Assembly: GCF_024128855.1 (NCBI RefSeq)
Contig: NZ_JAMYDV010000009.1
Span: 62,001 to 126,000, forward strand
DNA length: 64,000 bases
Direction of reading: 5' to 3'
From: Rhodovulum tesquicola
Lineage (GTDB): Bacteria > Pseudomonadota > Alphaproteobacteria > Rhodobacterales > Rhodobacteraceae
Each line of letters begins with the position of its first letter. Positions within the stretch are counted from its first letter, which is position 1. The notes under the pieces were generated by a model. That model was not told the origin of the DNA, searched no databases, and saw only the letters and a program-made list of their open reading frames with translations. Shown here piece by piece: positions 1 through 8,276 of the stretch. A program made the translations under genes and the position numbers.

Positions 1-827
1 CCCGAGCGAAGGCCGTTTTCCTTCCGCAGGGCTGCCTTGAGCATGACATCCGTATGCAGATGCCCCTTCATCAGCGCCGCCGCCCGACCCTGCGCCACCA
101 GGTCGACGGCAATATTTGCCGCGGTAAGGTGATCTGCCGCCTCGACGATCTCGATCCCGTCGAGCGAGGCGCCAATTTCGCGCGCGGCCGCCGCGATCTT
201 CGCCGGGTCGCCGATCAGGATCGGGGCGATGATCGTGTGCCGCGCCCCCAGCAGCGCGCCGCCCAGCGATTTCGGTTCCTCGGGCGCGATCACCGCCGTC
301 GGCAGCGGCGGCAGCGGTTCGGCACGCGAAATGATCGCGTCGAAATGGCGGTGGCGCTCTATCAGCAGGCCGGGGATCTCCAGATCGTCGAACCGCATCT
401 TGCGGGCGGGCGCCTGAACCTCGGCCTCGCCGGTCAGGATCGTCGCGCCATCCGAGCGTCGGCTCACCTCGGTCGCCATCACCAGCCCGTCGGGCGGGCG
501 CTTGTCGGTGACGGTGACCCGCGCCACCAGTTCGTCACCCGCATGGGCGCGGCCCTGAAAGCGCAGCGACTGCGCGCGGTAAAGCGTGCCCGCGCCGGGC
601 AGGATGTTGCCGATCACCGCCGAGACCAGCGAGCCCACCCACATCGCCGGCGCCACCGCCTCGGGCATGCCGTCGCCATCGCCGTCATGCCCCGCGAGAT
701 GCATGGGATTGTGATTGCCCGAGGCGGAAGCGAAGACGTAGAAGTCGTCTTCTGTGCAGATGCGCACGATCTCGGCGCTGTCGCCTATGGCAATCTCGTC
801 GAAGACGCGGTTTTCCTCGATTTTCAT
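1..827 (-). CDS. Bifunctional MaoC-like hydratase / phosphate acetyltransferase (3' end missing)
   Basis: The gene runs off the left edge; 275 codons are present from ATG at 827. The first ~140 residues form a MaoC-type hot-dog domain, with the hydratase-like stretch ASGNHNPMHL near residue 35. From about residue 165 a phosphate acetyl/butyryltransferase domain begins (ALMKGHLHTDVML near the edge). This two-domain fusion is known in alphaproteobacteria as 'bifunctional enoyl-CoA hydratase/phosphate acetyltransferase' and is thought to exchange acyl-CoA and acyl phosphate. It starts 7 bases after the stop of the DUF3141 gene, so the two are probably one operon. An acetate kinase often follows in relatives, but that lies outside the window. 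The family call is firm; the acyl substrate is unknown. Confidence 0.88.
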   Translation of the reverse strand, partial: MKIEENRVFDEIAIGDSAEIVRICTEDDFYVFASASGNHNPMHLAGHDGDGDGMPEAVAPAMWVGSLVSAVIGNILPGAGTLYRAQSLRFQGRAHAGDELVARVTVTDKRPPDGLVMATEVSRRSDGATILTGEAEVQAPARKMRFDDLEIPGLLIERHRHFDAIISRAEPLPPLPTAVIAPEEPKSLGGALLGARHTIIAPILIGDPAKIAAAAREIGASLDGIEIVEAADHLTAANIAVDLVAQGRAAALMKGHLHTDVMLKAALRKENGLRS

Positions 828-834
828 TCGGCCC

Positions 835-2706
835 TCATTCGGCAGCGGTTTCCCTTGTCCGGACCGAGTCGCCCAGCGCCTTGGCGCGGGGGGCTTCGGA
901 CGCTTGTTCCTGTACCGCCTTGGGCCACGCAACGGCACCGAAGGCCCGTATCCAGGGCGCGCCCCAAACCGCGTGAAAGCCCGTCTCGACCGCCGCTCTG
1001 CGCATCGCCGCGCCCAGATCCAGCCAATTCCCCGCCAGTTCAAACCCCATCCGCTCGACCCAGACAAAGGGATTGTCGGGCGCGGCGGGCTGGCGCGTCT
1101 CGCGTATGCGCGCTGCTGCAGTCGACACCGGCCCGAGCCAGGGGTTCCGCGACGAGATCGCAGCATTGCCCAGCCGCAGCGGGTGCAGCGCGCGCGAGGC
1201 CTCGGCCATGGGTGGGGCAATGGCGGCCCGCAGGGCGGGCGCCAGCGCCTCGCAGCTTTCAGCCTGCATCCGCAACGCCCGGGCGGCAGCGGCATGGGGG
1301 GCGGGATCCGCGTCCGGGACAACCCCGTCCAACGCGTCGAATGCGCAAGGCGCCAGCGACAGCTCGACCCGGCGCGCATCCCCCCGCCCCTCGACGGCTT
1401 CCACGCCCATCAGATAAAGCCCCGGGGCCAGCGCCGCGACCGCCTCAAGCGCAGGCAGGCCGTTCACGCGGCCCGCCTGCACAAGCCCCAGCCCCGCCTC
1501 GGCATGGCGCAGCACGACCACCCGCTGGCCAGCGGCGCGGATCGCGGTGGCATCGGGATAAACACGCTCCAGCCAGCCCAGCACCTCGGCCGGAGTGGCG
1601 ACGGGATCGTCGGGGCGAATACAGATCACCACCGGCGCAGCGATCACGCGCAGATCGAGCGGGCGGCCAAGGCCCAGCACCGCCGCATTGCGCGCCAGAC
1701 GGTCGCCCGGCGGCAGCGCATCGGCGGCCCAGCGCACCTCCTCGCCGGTCATCAGCGCGGGACCGCCGCCCCGGCGCGCAGCCTCGACCACGCGCGGCCC
1801 GGCCCGGTCGGCCTCGGACAGAATCCCCGCCAGCGGGCGCAGCCAGGCGCCGCGGGGGTCGTCCAGCGCGGAGGCCAGCGAGGGCGTCGCCCCATCGAAC
1901 ATCCCGCCACCCAGATCGGACAGCATCCCGGCCACGGCCACTAACGGAGCCGCACCAACGGACGACCGCCCCGGCGCCAGCGCCACCATGTCCAGAAGCA
2001 CCGCGCCCGCAGCCCCGGGATGCGCGGCGGACAGGACCAGCGGCAACCAGCCGCCCGGCCCCTGCCCCAGCACCAGCGGCGCGGGCGCGTCAGGGTGGCG
2101 GCGAGCGATCTCGGCGGCAAAGGCGGCCAGCGCGTCGATCACGTCGGCGACAGTCTGGCCCGGCACCGGGCAACGGCCAAACCCGGCCGCATAGACCGGC
2201 AGCCCCGCGGCCAATGCCGCGGCCGCCGCACCGGTCAGCCCGTCAGCCCCGCCCATCCGCGGCGCGACCAACAGCACGGGCCGCGCGGTCGGCGCGGGCG
2301 CGGCGGCAGGCACCAGCCGGACCAGCCGCGCGTTGCAGGGGCGCGCCAGACCCTCGGCCTCCATCACCGGCTCTTGCGCATGGGGCAGCGCGGGGGGGGT
2401 GCCCTCCGCCTCGGCGGCGGCAAGCGCATCGGCACGCTGGCGCAAGATATCGGCGGCCAGTACCGCGCGTTCGGCCGAATCGCGCAGATACGCGCGCCAA
2501 TGCCCGGCCCAGTCGGCCGCCGTCGCATGCCGCCCGCTCATCCGCGCCGCGCGCATCACGGTCGCTGTCTGCGTGAATACCCCCTGCCAATGCTCGCCCT
2601 GGTCGCGCGCGATCGCACCAGCATGACCCAGCGCGACCTCGTTGACCCGCCACGCGCTTCGAACGAGGCCGAACGGGTCCAGCGGGGACACGCCGCGCCC
2701 GGTCAT
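835..2706 (-). CDS. DUF3141 domain protein (alpha/beta-hydrolase-like)
   Basis: This 623-residue protein resembles the DUF3141 family, distant relatives of polyhydroxyalkanoate synthase. A hydrolase-like core lies around residues 140-270, where VLLVAPRMGG and LVLGQGPGGW look like strand-turn segments of that fold; the usual GxSxG nucleophile elbow is replaced by GQGPGG. No function is established for the family. Family members often sit directly before the MaoC-phosphate acetyltransferase gene, as here (7-base gap), suggesting a joint role in acyl-CoA or storage-polymer metabolism; that is inference from context. The protein is somewhat shorter than many members. The ATG at 2706 is preceded by a weak AAGG ribosome site. 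Confidence 0.75.
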   Translation of the reverse strand: MTGRGVSPLDPFGLVRSAWRVNEVALGHAGAIARDQGEHWQGVFTQTATVMRAARMSGRHATAADWAGHWRAYLRDSAERAVLAADILRQRADALAAAEAEGTPPALPHAQEPVMEAEGLARPCNARLVRLVPAAAPAPTARPVLLVAPRMGGADGLTGAAAAALAAGLPVYAAGFGRCPVPGQTVADVIDALAAFAAEIARRHPDAPAPLVLGQGPGGWLPLVLSAAHPGAAGAVLLDMVALAPGRSSVGAAPLVAVAGMLSDLGGGMFDGATPSLASALDDPRGAWLRPLAGILSEADRAGPRVVEAARRGGGPALMTGEEVRWAADALPPGDRLARNAAVLGLGRPLDLRVIAAPVVICIRPDDPVATPAEVLGWLERVYPDATAIRAAGQRVVVLRHAEAGLGLVQAGRVNGLPALEAVAALAPGLYLMGVEAVEGRGDARRVELSLAPCAFDALDGVVPDADPAPHAAAARALRMQAESCEALAPALRAAIAPPMAEASRALHPLRLGNAAISSRNPWLGPVSTAAARIRETRQPAAPDNPFVWVERMGFELAGNWLDLGAAMRRAAVETGFHAVWGAPWIRAFGAVAWPKAVQEQASEAPRAKALGDSVRTRETAAE

Positions 2707-2862
2707 AGCCTTGCCCCAATCCGCAAAGCCGCACCGACGTCATTCCCGCTCCAAGATCGTCCCCGCACCGCAACCTCCCTGCGCCGACATCGGAAAAACA
2801 TATCCGCAGCCGCCCGCCATTGCACGCAGAGCCTAGCCTGGCGCCCGTGACAGGGTCGTGAC

Positions 2863-2894
2863 GTCCGCCGGGCCGCAGCAGCGATCCGGCGGAC
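2863..2894 (-). terminator. Hairpin after the autoinducer-binding gene
   Basis: A 9-bp perfect stem (GTCCGCCGG at 2863-2871 with CCGGCGGAC at 2886-2894) and a 14-base loop lie four bases beyond the stop of the gene ending at 2898. There is no T-tract, so factor-independent termination is uncertain. Confidence 0.4.
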
Positions 2895-2897
2895 CGC

Positions 2898-3377
2898 TCA
2901 GCAGCAGGCGAAATCAAGCGCGCGCAGCGCCGTCACCTCCGGACAGTCGGGCGCATTCAGCCCCTCGGTGACCTCGTGCAGCGTCTCGACCAGGCATTTC
3001 AGTTGCCCGATCTCATCCTCGGTAAACGGACCGGACGAGCGCGTATGTCCCGTGATCGTGCGCGAATTGCTCGACCCGGTGGCAATCGTGACGCCGTTTC
3101 GCAACCCGTACTGGTGCGCCAGCGGAAGCACTCCCGCAGGATCTTGCAGCGTGGGGTCGTCCCACATCAGCACTCCGGTATTGGCGATCCCCCAGTGCAC
3201 CACCGGATCCGAGATCAGCAGCCCGTTCTCGAAATAGAATTCTCTCCACGCCTGCGAATAGCTCTGATAAAGGAGGAGGGGGCGTGTATAGCGAATACGA
3301 ATGGCCAGTGAGAAACCCGTATCGCAAAGCCCGTCCAGCGCGGTCAGAAGTTCCGCAACCTTGTTAACTCGATCCAT
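2898..3377 (-). CDS. Autoinducer-binding domain protein lacking a DNA-binding domain
   Basis: This 159-residue protein matches the acyl-homoserine-lactone-binding domain of LuxR regulators. The TraR-type ligand-pocket positions are visible in the right spacing: W44, Y48, D57, P58 and W72, and a glycine near 95. The protein ends shortly after this domain in DFACC; no GerE-type helix-turn-helix follows, and I see no frameshifted remnant of one downstream. It is divergent from a full-length LuxR-type gene 115 bases away. Such one-domain proteins can act by dimerising with a full regulator or by sequestering signal; which applies here is inference. No luxI-type synthase is present in the window. 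Confidence 0.8.
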   Translation of the reverse strand: MDRVNKVAELLTALDGLCDTGFSLAIRIRYTRPLLLYQSYSQAWREFYFENGLLISDPVVHWGIANTGVLMWDDPTLQDPAGVLPLAHQYGLRNGVTIATGSSNSRTITGHTRSSGPFTEDEIGQLKCLVETLHEVTEGLNAPDCPEVTALRALDFACC

Positions 3378-3449
3378 GACCTCGGCGGCACCTCGCGTAA
3401 AAGTTGAGTGGCCTTCTGCGATGCCACCTGCTAGGACGGAGCATTACAC

Positions 3450-3464
3450 ATTCCGCCACGGAAT
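3450..3464. promoter_or_regulatory. Inverted repeat between divergent LuxR-type genes
   Basis: ATTCCGCCACGGAAT is a perfect palindrome (6-bp arms, 3-base spacer) in the 115-base region between the two autoinducer-binding genes, 29 bases before the ATG at 3493. Its position fits an operator for the adjacent regulator; its sequence is not the classic lux box. Binding is inferred. Confidence 0.45.
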
Positions 3465-3492
3465 TTGAACTACAGGACACGAAACGGCCCCG

Positions 3493-4104
3493 ATGAGCCA
3501 GATCAAGCGTTATGCAGACCGCCTCGATGAACTTGCCCCAGCGGGATGCTATGTGGCGTTGCGGGTCGGGTTCTCCTATCCGGCAGAGGAACTGAACCGC
3601 CTGCCCGAGGCATGGGTCGAGCATTACACCGTCCAGGGCCTCGTCGTGCATGATCCGGTGTTGAAATGGGTCTATACCAATAGCGGCGTCACCTCCTGGG
3701 ACCGGCTCGGGCTCGACGATCCCCGCGGCGTCCTGCGCGAGGCGCGCGGATACGGCCTGCATCACGGCGCGGTGGCCTGCGTGCTCTGCACCGAGGAAAA
3801 GGGGCGGCGCAGCTATGGCAGTTTCGCCCGTCCCGACCGGCCGTTCTCCGGCATCGAGATGCGCGAGCTTCTGTCCCTCCTGACACAGATGCACAGGTCC
3901 GGCACGCCGCCCCGGCGGCTGACGCGCGCCGAGACTGAGGCGTTGCGAATGCAGGCCAATGGAATGCGGCTGAAACAGATCTCGGCCGAACTCGACATCT
4001 CGATGAGCGCTGTCAAGGCGCGGCTGGCCAATGCCAAGCGCAAGCTCGGCGCACAAACCCCCTCGCAGGCTGCCTCGATCGCACGCAGCCGGGGCGTTCT
4101 GTAA
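3493..4104 (+). CDS. LuxR-family transcriptional regulator (solo)
   Basis: This is a 203-residue regulator with an N-terminal autoinducer-binding domain (residues ~1-125) and a C-terminal GerE-type helix-turn-helix (~140-200; LTRAETEALRM then LKQISAELDISMSAVKARL). The TraR-equivalent pocket residues W41, Y45, D54, P55 and W69 are all kept, so binding of an acyl-homoserine lactone or similar ligand is plausible. No synthase gene is near, hence 'solo'. It is divergent from the one-domain relative ending at 2898 and is followed by a phosphomannomutase gene, which hints at control of surface polysaccharide; that link is inference only. The ATG has an unremarkable leader. Confidence 0.88.
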   Translation: MSQIKRYADRLDELAPAGCYVALRVGFSYPAEELNRLPEAWVEHYTVQGLVVHDPVLKWVYTNSGVTSWDRLGLDDPRGVLREARGYGLHHGAVACVLCTEEKGRRSYGSFARPDRPFSGIEMRELLSLLTQMHRSGTPPRRLTRAETEALRMQANGMRLKQISAELDISMSAVKARLANAKRKLGAQTPSQAASIARSRGVL

Positions 4105-4259
4105 CACTCGGCTGACCACGATCCGGCACGCGGGTCGGACGACAGGTTCGCCCGGGTAGCGAGGTCCTTCACGACACCTGCCGCGTGCTTGCTCTGGGCA
4201 GAACCCGCTCCATCGGCTAGACCGGCTGCGCATTTCCACAGCGCGCCAGGGAGCCGCCG

Positions 4260-5756
4260 ATGACCAGACCCCTTTCCGAGGTTCGTCCGAACACCTGGGA
4301 TTTCCTGCGTGACCCGATGATCGCGCCCACGGGCTTTCGCGAATACGATGCGCGCTGGCGTTATCCGCAGGAAATCAACCTGCCCGGAATGACCGCCCTG
4401 GGGCTTGGCCTTGGCACCCAGATGATGCGCCGGGGCATCCGGCCAGAAATCGCGGTGGGCAATGATTACCGCGACTATTCGCTGGCGATCAAGCAGGCGC
4501 TGATTCTGGGGCTGGTGCAGGCGGGCATCACGGTGCGCGACATCGGCCCGGCGCTTTCGCCCATGGCCTATTTCAGCCAGTTCCATCTGGACGCGCCCGC
4601 CGTCGCGATGGTGACTGCCAGCCACAATCCGAATGGCTGGACCGGCGTCAAGATGGGGTTCGAACGGCCGCTGACCCATGGCCCCGAGGAAATGGCCGAG
4701 CTGCGCGATATCGTGCTTGGCGGGCTGGGCGAGGCCCGGCCCGGCGGCGGTTGGCGGCGCGAGGATGGCGTGCGCGAGGCCTATATCCATGACCTCGTCG
4801 CGGATTTCCGCATGTCGCGCCCGCTGAAGGTGGTCTGCGCCACCGGCAATGGAACCGCCTCCGATTTCGCGCCCGAGATCCTCGAAAGGATCGGCGTCGA
4901 GGTGGTGCCGCTGCATTGCGACCTAGATTACACCTTCCCCAATTACAACCCCAACCCCGAGGCCATGGAGATGCTGCACGACATGGCGCGGGCGGTTCGC
5001 GAAAGCAACGCGGACATGGCGCTGGGCTTCGATGGCGACGGCGACCGCTGCGGCGTGGTGGACGAAGAAGGCGAGGAGATCTTCGCCGACAAGATGGGCG
5101 TGATCCTGGCGCGCGACTATGCCAGATTGTATCCTGGTGCAAAATTCGTGGTCGATGTGAAATCGACCGGCCTTTACCACAGCGACCCGGAATTGCGGGC
5201 GCTGGGGGCCAGTACCGAATACTGGAAGACCGGCCACAGCCACATGAAGCGGCGGGTGCATGCCACCGGCGCGCTGGCGGGCTTCGAGAAATCGGGCCAC
5301 TATTTCCTCGCCGCTCCCGTCGGGCGGGGCTATGATTGCGGGATGCGGGTCGCGGTCGAGATCTGCAAGCTGGTGGACCGCAATCCCGGCCGCTCGCTCT
5401 CGGACCTGCGCCGTTCATTGCCGCACACCTTTTCCTCGCCCACCATGTCGCCCTTTTGCGCCGATACCGAGAAATACGTCGTGCTCGACCGGGTGGTGGC
5501 GAAATTGCAGGCGTTGCAGGCGCGCGGCGGCGCGTTGGGTGGACGAACGATCTCCGATATCGTCACCGTCAATGGTGCGCGGGTGATACTGGAAAATGGC
5601 GGCTGGGGCCTGGTGCGTGCCTCGTCAAACACCCCCAACCTGGTGGTGGTCTGCGAAAGCCCTGACAGCGAAGCGGAACTTCGAGCGATCTTCGCCGATC
5701 TCGATGCGGTGATCCGAACAGAACCGGCGGTTGGCGCCTACGACCAGAGCCTCTGA
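4260..5756 (+). CDS. Phosphomannomutase / phosphoglucomutase
   Basis: This 498-residue enzyme belongs to the alpha-D-phosphohexomutase superfamily, which moves phosphate between C6 and C1 of mannose or glucose and feeds nucleotide-sugar and exopolysaccharide synthesis. The active-site loop TASHNPNGWTGVK carries the phosphorylated serine (S121), DGDGDR at 258-263 binds the metal, and GFEKSGH is the sugar-specificity loop. Length fits the AlgC/ManB type. The ATG at 4260 follows a GGGAG ribosome site. It lies 155 bases after the LuxR-type gene on the same strand but appears to be transcribed alone. Confidence 0.92.
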   Translation: MTRPLSEVRPNTWDFLRDPMIAPTGFREYDARWRYPQEINLPGMTALGLGLGTQMMRRGIRPEIAVGNDYRDYSLAIKQALILGLVQAGITVRDIGPALSPMAYFSQFHLDAPAVAMVTASHNPNGWTGVKMGFERPLTHGPEEMAELRDIVLGGLGEARPGGGWRREDGVREAYIHDLVADFRMSRPLKVVCATGNGTASDFAPEILERIGVEVVPLHCDLDYTFPNYNPNPEAMEMLHDMARAVRESNADMALGFDGDGDRCGVVDEEGEEIFADKMGVILARDYARLYPGAKFVVDVKSTGLYHSDPELRALGASTEYWKTGHSHMKRRVHATGALAGFEKSGHYFLAAPVGRGYDCGMRVAVEICKLVDRNPGRSLSDLRRSLPHTFSSPTMSPFCADTEKYVVLDRVVAKLQALQARGGALGGRTISDIVTVNGARVILENGGWGLVRASSNTPNLVVVCESPDSEAELRAIFADLDAVIRTEPAVGAYDQSL

Positions 5757-5835
5757 GCGGATCGGGCAGCACCCCGCGCCTTTCCGCCGTTTTTCCGCTT
5801 TCGGCAATTCCTCGCCGATCGACGCCCCGTCGAGC

Positions 5836-5859
5836 CTTGCACGGCTTTTCCGTTGCAAG
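5836..5859. terminator. Candidate hairpin downstream of phosphomannomutase
   Basis: CTTGCACGG (5836-5844) pairs with CCGTTGCAAG (5850-5859) through a CTTTT loop, with one bulged T. It lies 80 bases after the stop; a short TTTT run occurs only about 12 bases later. It could be a weak terminator, or an element of the hns-like gene's promoter region. Confidence 0.3.
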
Positions 5860-5981
5860 CGCCCTCGCCTTTTGTCACGAACCATGTCTAAAATGACAGG
5901 TGGATTTTCCCAAGTGCTGCGCCCAATGAATACGCAGGACACGGAAACCGGCAGAGAAACGCAATGCAGCAGGATACCTGA

Positions 5982-6293
5982 ATGCCAAAGGAACTGGAAA
6001 AACTCTCGCTCGCCGAACTCAAGCAGCTCCGCAAGGAGGTGGATACGGCCATCGCGTCGTTCAACGATCGCGAAAAGGCGAAAGCCCGCGCAGCGCTGGA
6101 GGAAAAGGCCAAGGAGTTCGGTTTTTCACTGGATGAAATTTTCGGGAAAAAGACCCGACGCAACAAGACGGCCGCGAAATACCGCAATCCCGCCAATGGA
6201 GCGGAAACCTGGAGCGGGCGGGGACGACGCCCGAACTGGCTGGAAGAGGCGCTGAAGAAAGGCGCCCAGCTCGAAGACTTCCTGATCCGCTGA
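5982..6293 (+). CDS. H-NS family DNA-binding protein, HvrA-like
   Basis: This 103-residue nucleoid protein has two parts: an N-terminal coiled coil (residues ~1-45, rich in Lys, Glu and Leu) for oligomerisation and a C-terminal DNA-binding motif, YRNPANGAETWSGRGRRPNWL, at about 68-88. The core W-S/T-GRGRRP is the AT-hook-like loop of H-NS family proteins. In Rhodobacter the equivalent HvrA/Spb proteins modulate photosynthesis and nitrogen-fixation genes in response to light or oxygen. Whether this organism has those targets cannot be seen. The gene stands alone between the mutase and the exported two-gene unit. An AGGAT ribosome site precedes the ATG. Confidence 0.9.
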   Translation: MPKELEKLSLAELKQLRKEVDTAIASFNDREKAKARAALEEKAKEFGFSLDEIFGKKTRRNKTAAKYRNPANGAETWSGRGRRPNWLEEALKKGAQLEDFLIR

Positions 6294-6301
6294 AACGCGA
6301 C

Positions 6302-6329
6302 GCCGGGTGCCCCGCCTGCGGCGCCCGGC
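6302..6329 (+). terminator. GC hairpin just after the H-NS-like gene
   Basis: GCCGGGTGCC (6302-6311) pairs with GGCGCCCGGC (6320-6329), ten pairs including one G-T, starting 8 bases after the stop. No T-run follows, so it may stabilise the mRNA end rather than terminate. Confidence 0.45.
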
Positions 6330-6515
6330 TCTCCGCGCAGGTCGTCGCCTCCCCCCGGGACTCGGCAATGTGGCTTGAATGGTCCCGCGCGCGAACGGAC
6401 TTGTCTTGCGCCGTCACGTCTCGTCCGAATAGGCTGCGCTTGGGGGTGGAGAACCTGCTTCCGCAAGGCCGGGGGTTACACCATTTAAACATCTGTTCTG
6501 CACAGTCGGGCGGAA

Positions 6516-8276
6516 ATGATTGCCGTCTTGTTCCATAGGTTGCGCGCCCTACTCCGCCTTGCGGGGGTCTTTCCGCTCGCGCTCTGGCCAGGCTTCGCCC
6601 CGGCAGAACCCGCTGGCCATCCGGGCGCCGTGACGCTCGCCCGGCAGAACGCCCTGGCAAACGAGGACCTCGCCCGCTCGGTGGTCGAGCTTCAGGTCTT
6701 TCGCAAACGGCAAGAGGCCCGCGCCGGCGATGGCACGCGGCTTGCCCTGACCGCGCTGAACCCCGGTGCGAACGGCTGGTTCCTGCTCGAGCTGTTTCGC
6801 CCCGGCAAGGGGCGCGAAACCTATCACATCGAGAACCCCGCACCGCTTGCCCGCCGGATCGCGCTGACCGGCGGTCCCGATCCCGCGCTTTCGTTTGGCG
6901 GGGAGGGGCTCTGCCGTCCCTGGGCAGATACCACACCCGAGCTTGAAGCCGCCCGCGCCACCGGCCTGCCCTTTGCACCGGTCTGCGGCGACCTGCTTTA
7001 TCTGCGCAACCCGGTTGCGGGCAGCCGCACGAGCCTGGAGCGCACCGCCGAGTTCCTGCGCGACAAGGTCGCCTTCGGCGAAGGTCTCGTCGGCCTTGTG
7101 AAAAGCACGCTCTACAAGGATCGCTACCTTGAAAGCGGAGCGCTGGTGACCGATGCCGATCCCGGCCGCGCGGCGGCAGCGTTGGGGCGCGCGCGGTTGG
7201 CCGATCATCCGGTGATGTATACCACGATGACCTTCGATCTGGTCGGCGCCAGCCCCACGCGGATGGAGATGGGCGCCTGGTACGCGCTCGACGGTGCCCC
7301 CGGCATCTATGCCTCGGCGTTGCAACCGCGGATGATCGCGCCCGCCATCCTGCGCGGCGATCAGCGCGCCAATCCGCTCGATCCGGTCGAGGCAAAGGCC
7401 GATGTCTATCTGGTGGGCTTCGATCTGTCGCTCTTCGATCTGGGCTACGAGACCGGCACCGAACATCCCCGGCTCGACTGGTCGCCCCGCCCGCCCGAGG
7501 CCGCGCGCAACCGCGCGCTGCCCGGCCCCGACGGCTTTGCCCGCCCCGATCCGCTGGTGCCCACCGGCATGCTGTCCCCGGCCGAGGCGCGCCGCGTCGC
7601 CGCCACCTTTACCGGCGGCTTCAAGCGCGAGCATGGCGCCTTTCGCTCGGGGCCGCTGGCCACCACGAACCACGGCCACCATTACGGCTTCGTCGTCCAC
7701 GGCACGGTGCTCAGCCGGTTGCAGCCCGGGCTGGCCACGCTTTACGTGCTGACCGATGGCCGGGTCGGGATGCGCACATGGGACAGCGCGGACGCCCCGC
7801 CGCTGCGCGAGATCCGCTTTGCCCGACAGAACGGCGTCGCGCTGGTCGAGCCTGACCCCGCGACCGGCCAGCCCGTTCCCGGTGCAATGGTGCGCCAATG
7901 GCTGCCGGGCAACTGGTCGGGCTCGGACAAGGCCGAACTCAGGACGCTGCGTGCGGGCGCCTGCCTGCGGCCCGGACCGAACGGGCCGTTCCTGGTCTAT
8001 GCCTGGTTCTCGACGGCGACGCCTTCCGCCATGGCGCGGGTGTTTCAGGCCTATGGCTGCGATTACGCGATGCTTCTGGACATGAACGCGATGGAACACA
8101 CCTACATGGCGGCCTATGCCGCGGACCCCGGCGGCGGCATCGCACTGCGCCATCTTGTCGCGGGCATGGCCCAGATCGACGCGCGCGCTGCCGATGGCAG
8201 CCGGGTGCCGCGCTTTGTCGGTTCTGCCGACAATCGCGACTTCTTCTATCTGCTGCGCAAGGGGGCCGCGAAATGA
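6516..8276 (+). CDS. Exported protein, distant phosphodiester glycosidase (NAGPA/DUF2233)-like
   Basis: The 586 residues begin with a signal peptide (about 1-30, cleavage near PGFAPAEP), so the protein is exported. I do not recognise a close family. The second half has the layout of NAGPA/DUF2233 phosphodiester glycosidases: ATFTGGFKREHG near 368 where the family has a NGGFF motif, then R-x-G-A-C...GPFLVYAWF, a predicted helix with TPSAMARVFQAYGC, and AMLLDMNAMEHT near 527 where the family has LDGGGS. The change from LDGG to LDMN makes enzymatic identity doubtful. The next gene overlaps its stop by four bases (ATGA), so the two are translationally coupled. A substrate cannot be inferred. Confidence 0.5.
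   Translation: MIAVLFHRLRALLRLAGVFPLALWPGFAPAEPAGHPGAVTLARQNALANEDLARSVVELQVFRKRQEARAGDGTRLALTALNPGANGWFLLELFRPGKGRETYHIENPAPLARRIALTGGPDPALSFGGEGLCRPWADTTPELEAARATGLPFAPVCGDLLYLRNPVAGSRTSLERTAEFLRDKVAFGEGLVGLVKSTLYKDRYLESGALVTDADPGRAAAALGRARLADHPVMYTTMTFDLVGASPTRMEMGAWYALDGAPGIYASALQPRMIAPAILRGDQRANPLDPVEAKADVYLVGFDLSLFDLGYETGTEHPRLDWSPRPPEAARNRALPGPDGFARPDPLVPTGMLSPAEARRVAATFTGGFKREHGAFRSGPLATTNHGHHYGFVVHGTVLSRLQPGLATLYVLTDGRVGMRTWDSADAPPLREIRFARQNGVALVEPDPATGQPVPGAMVRQWLPGNWSGSDKAELRTLRAGACLRPGPNGPFLVYAWFSTATPSAMARVFQAYGCDYAMLLDMNAMEHTYMAAYAADPGGGIALRHLVAGMAQIDARAADGSRVPRFVGSADNRDFFYLLRKGAAK

Noticed and set aside
2898-4104. A luxI-type autoinducer synthase near the two LuxR-type genes.
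   Set aside because: No open frame in the neighbourhood has synthase motifs; the genes on both sides are identified as other functions.
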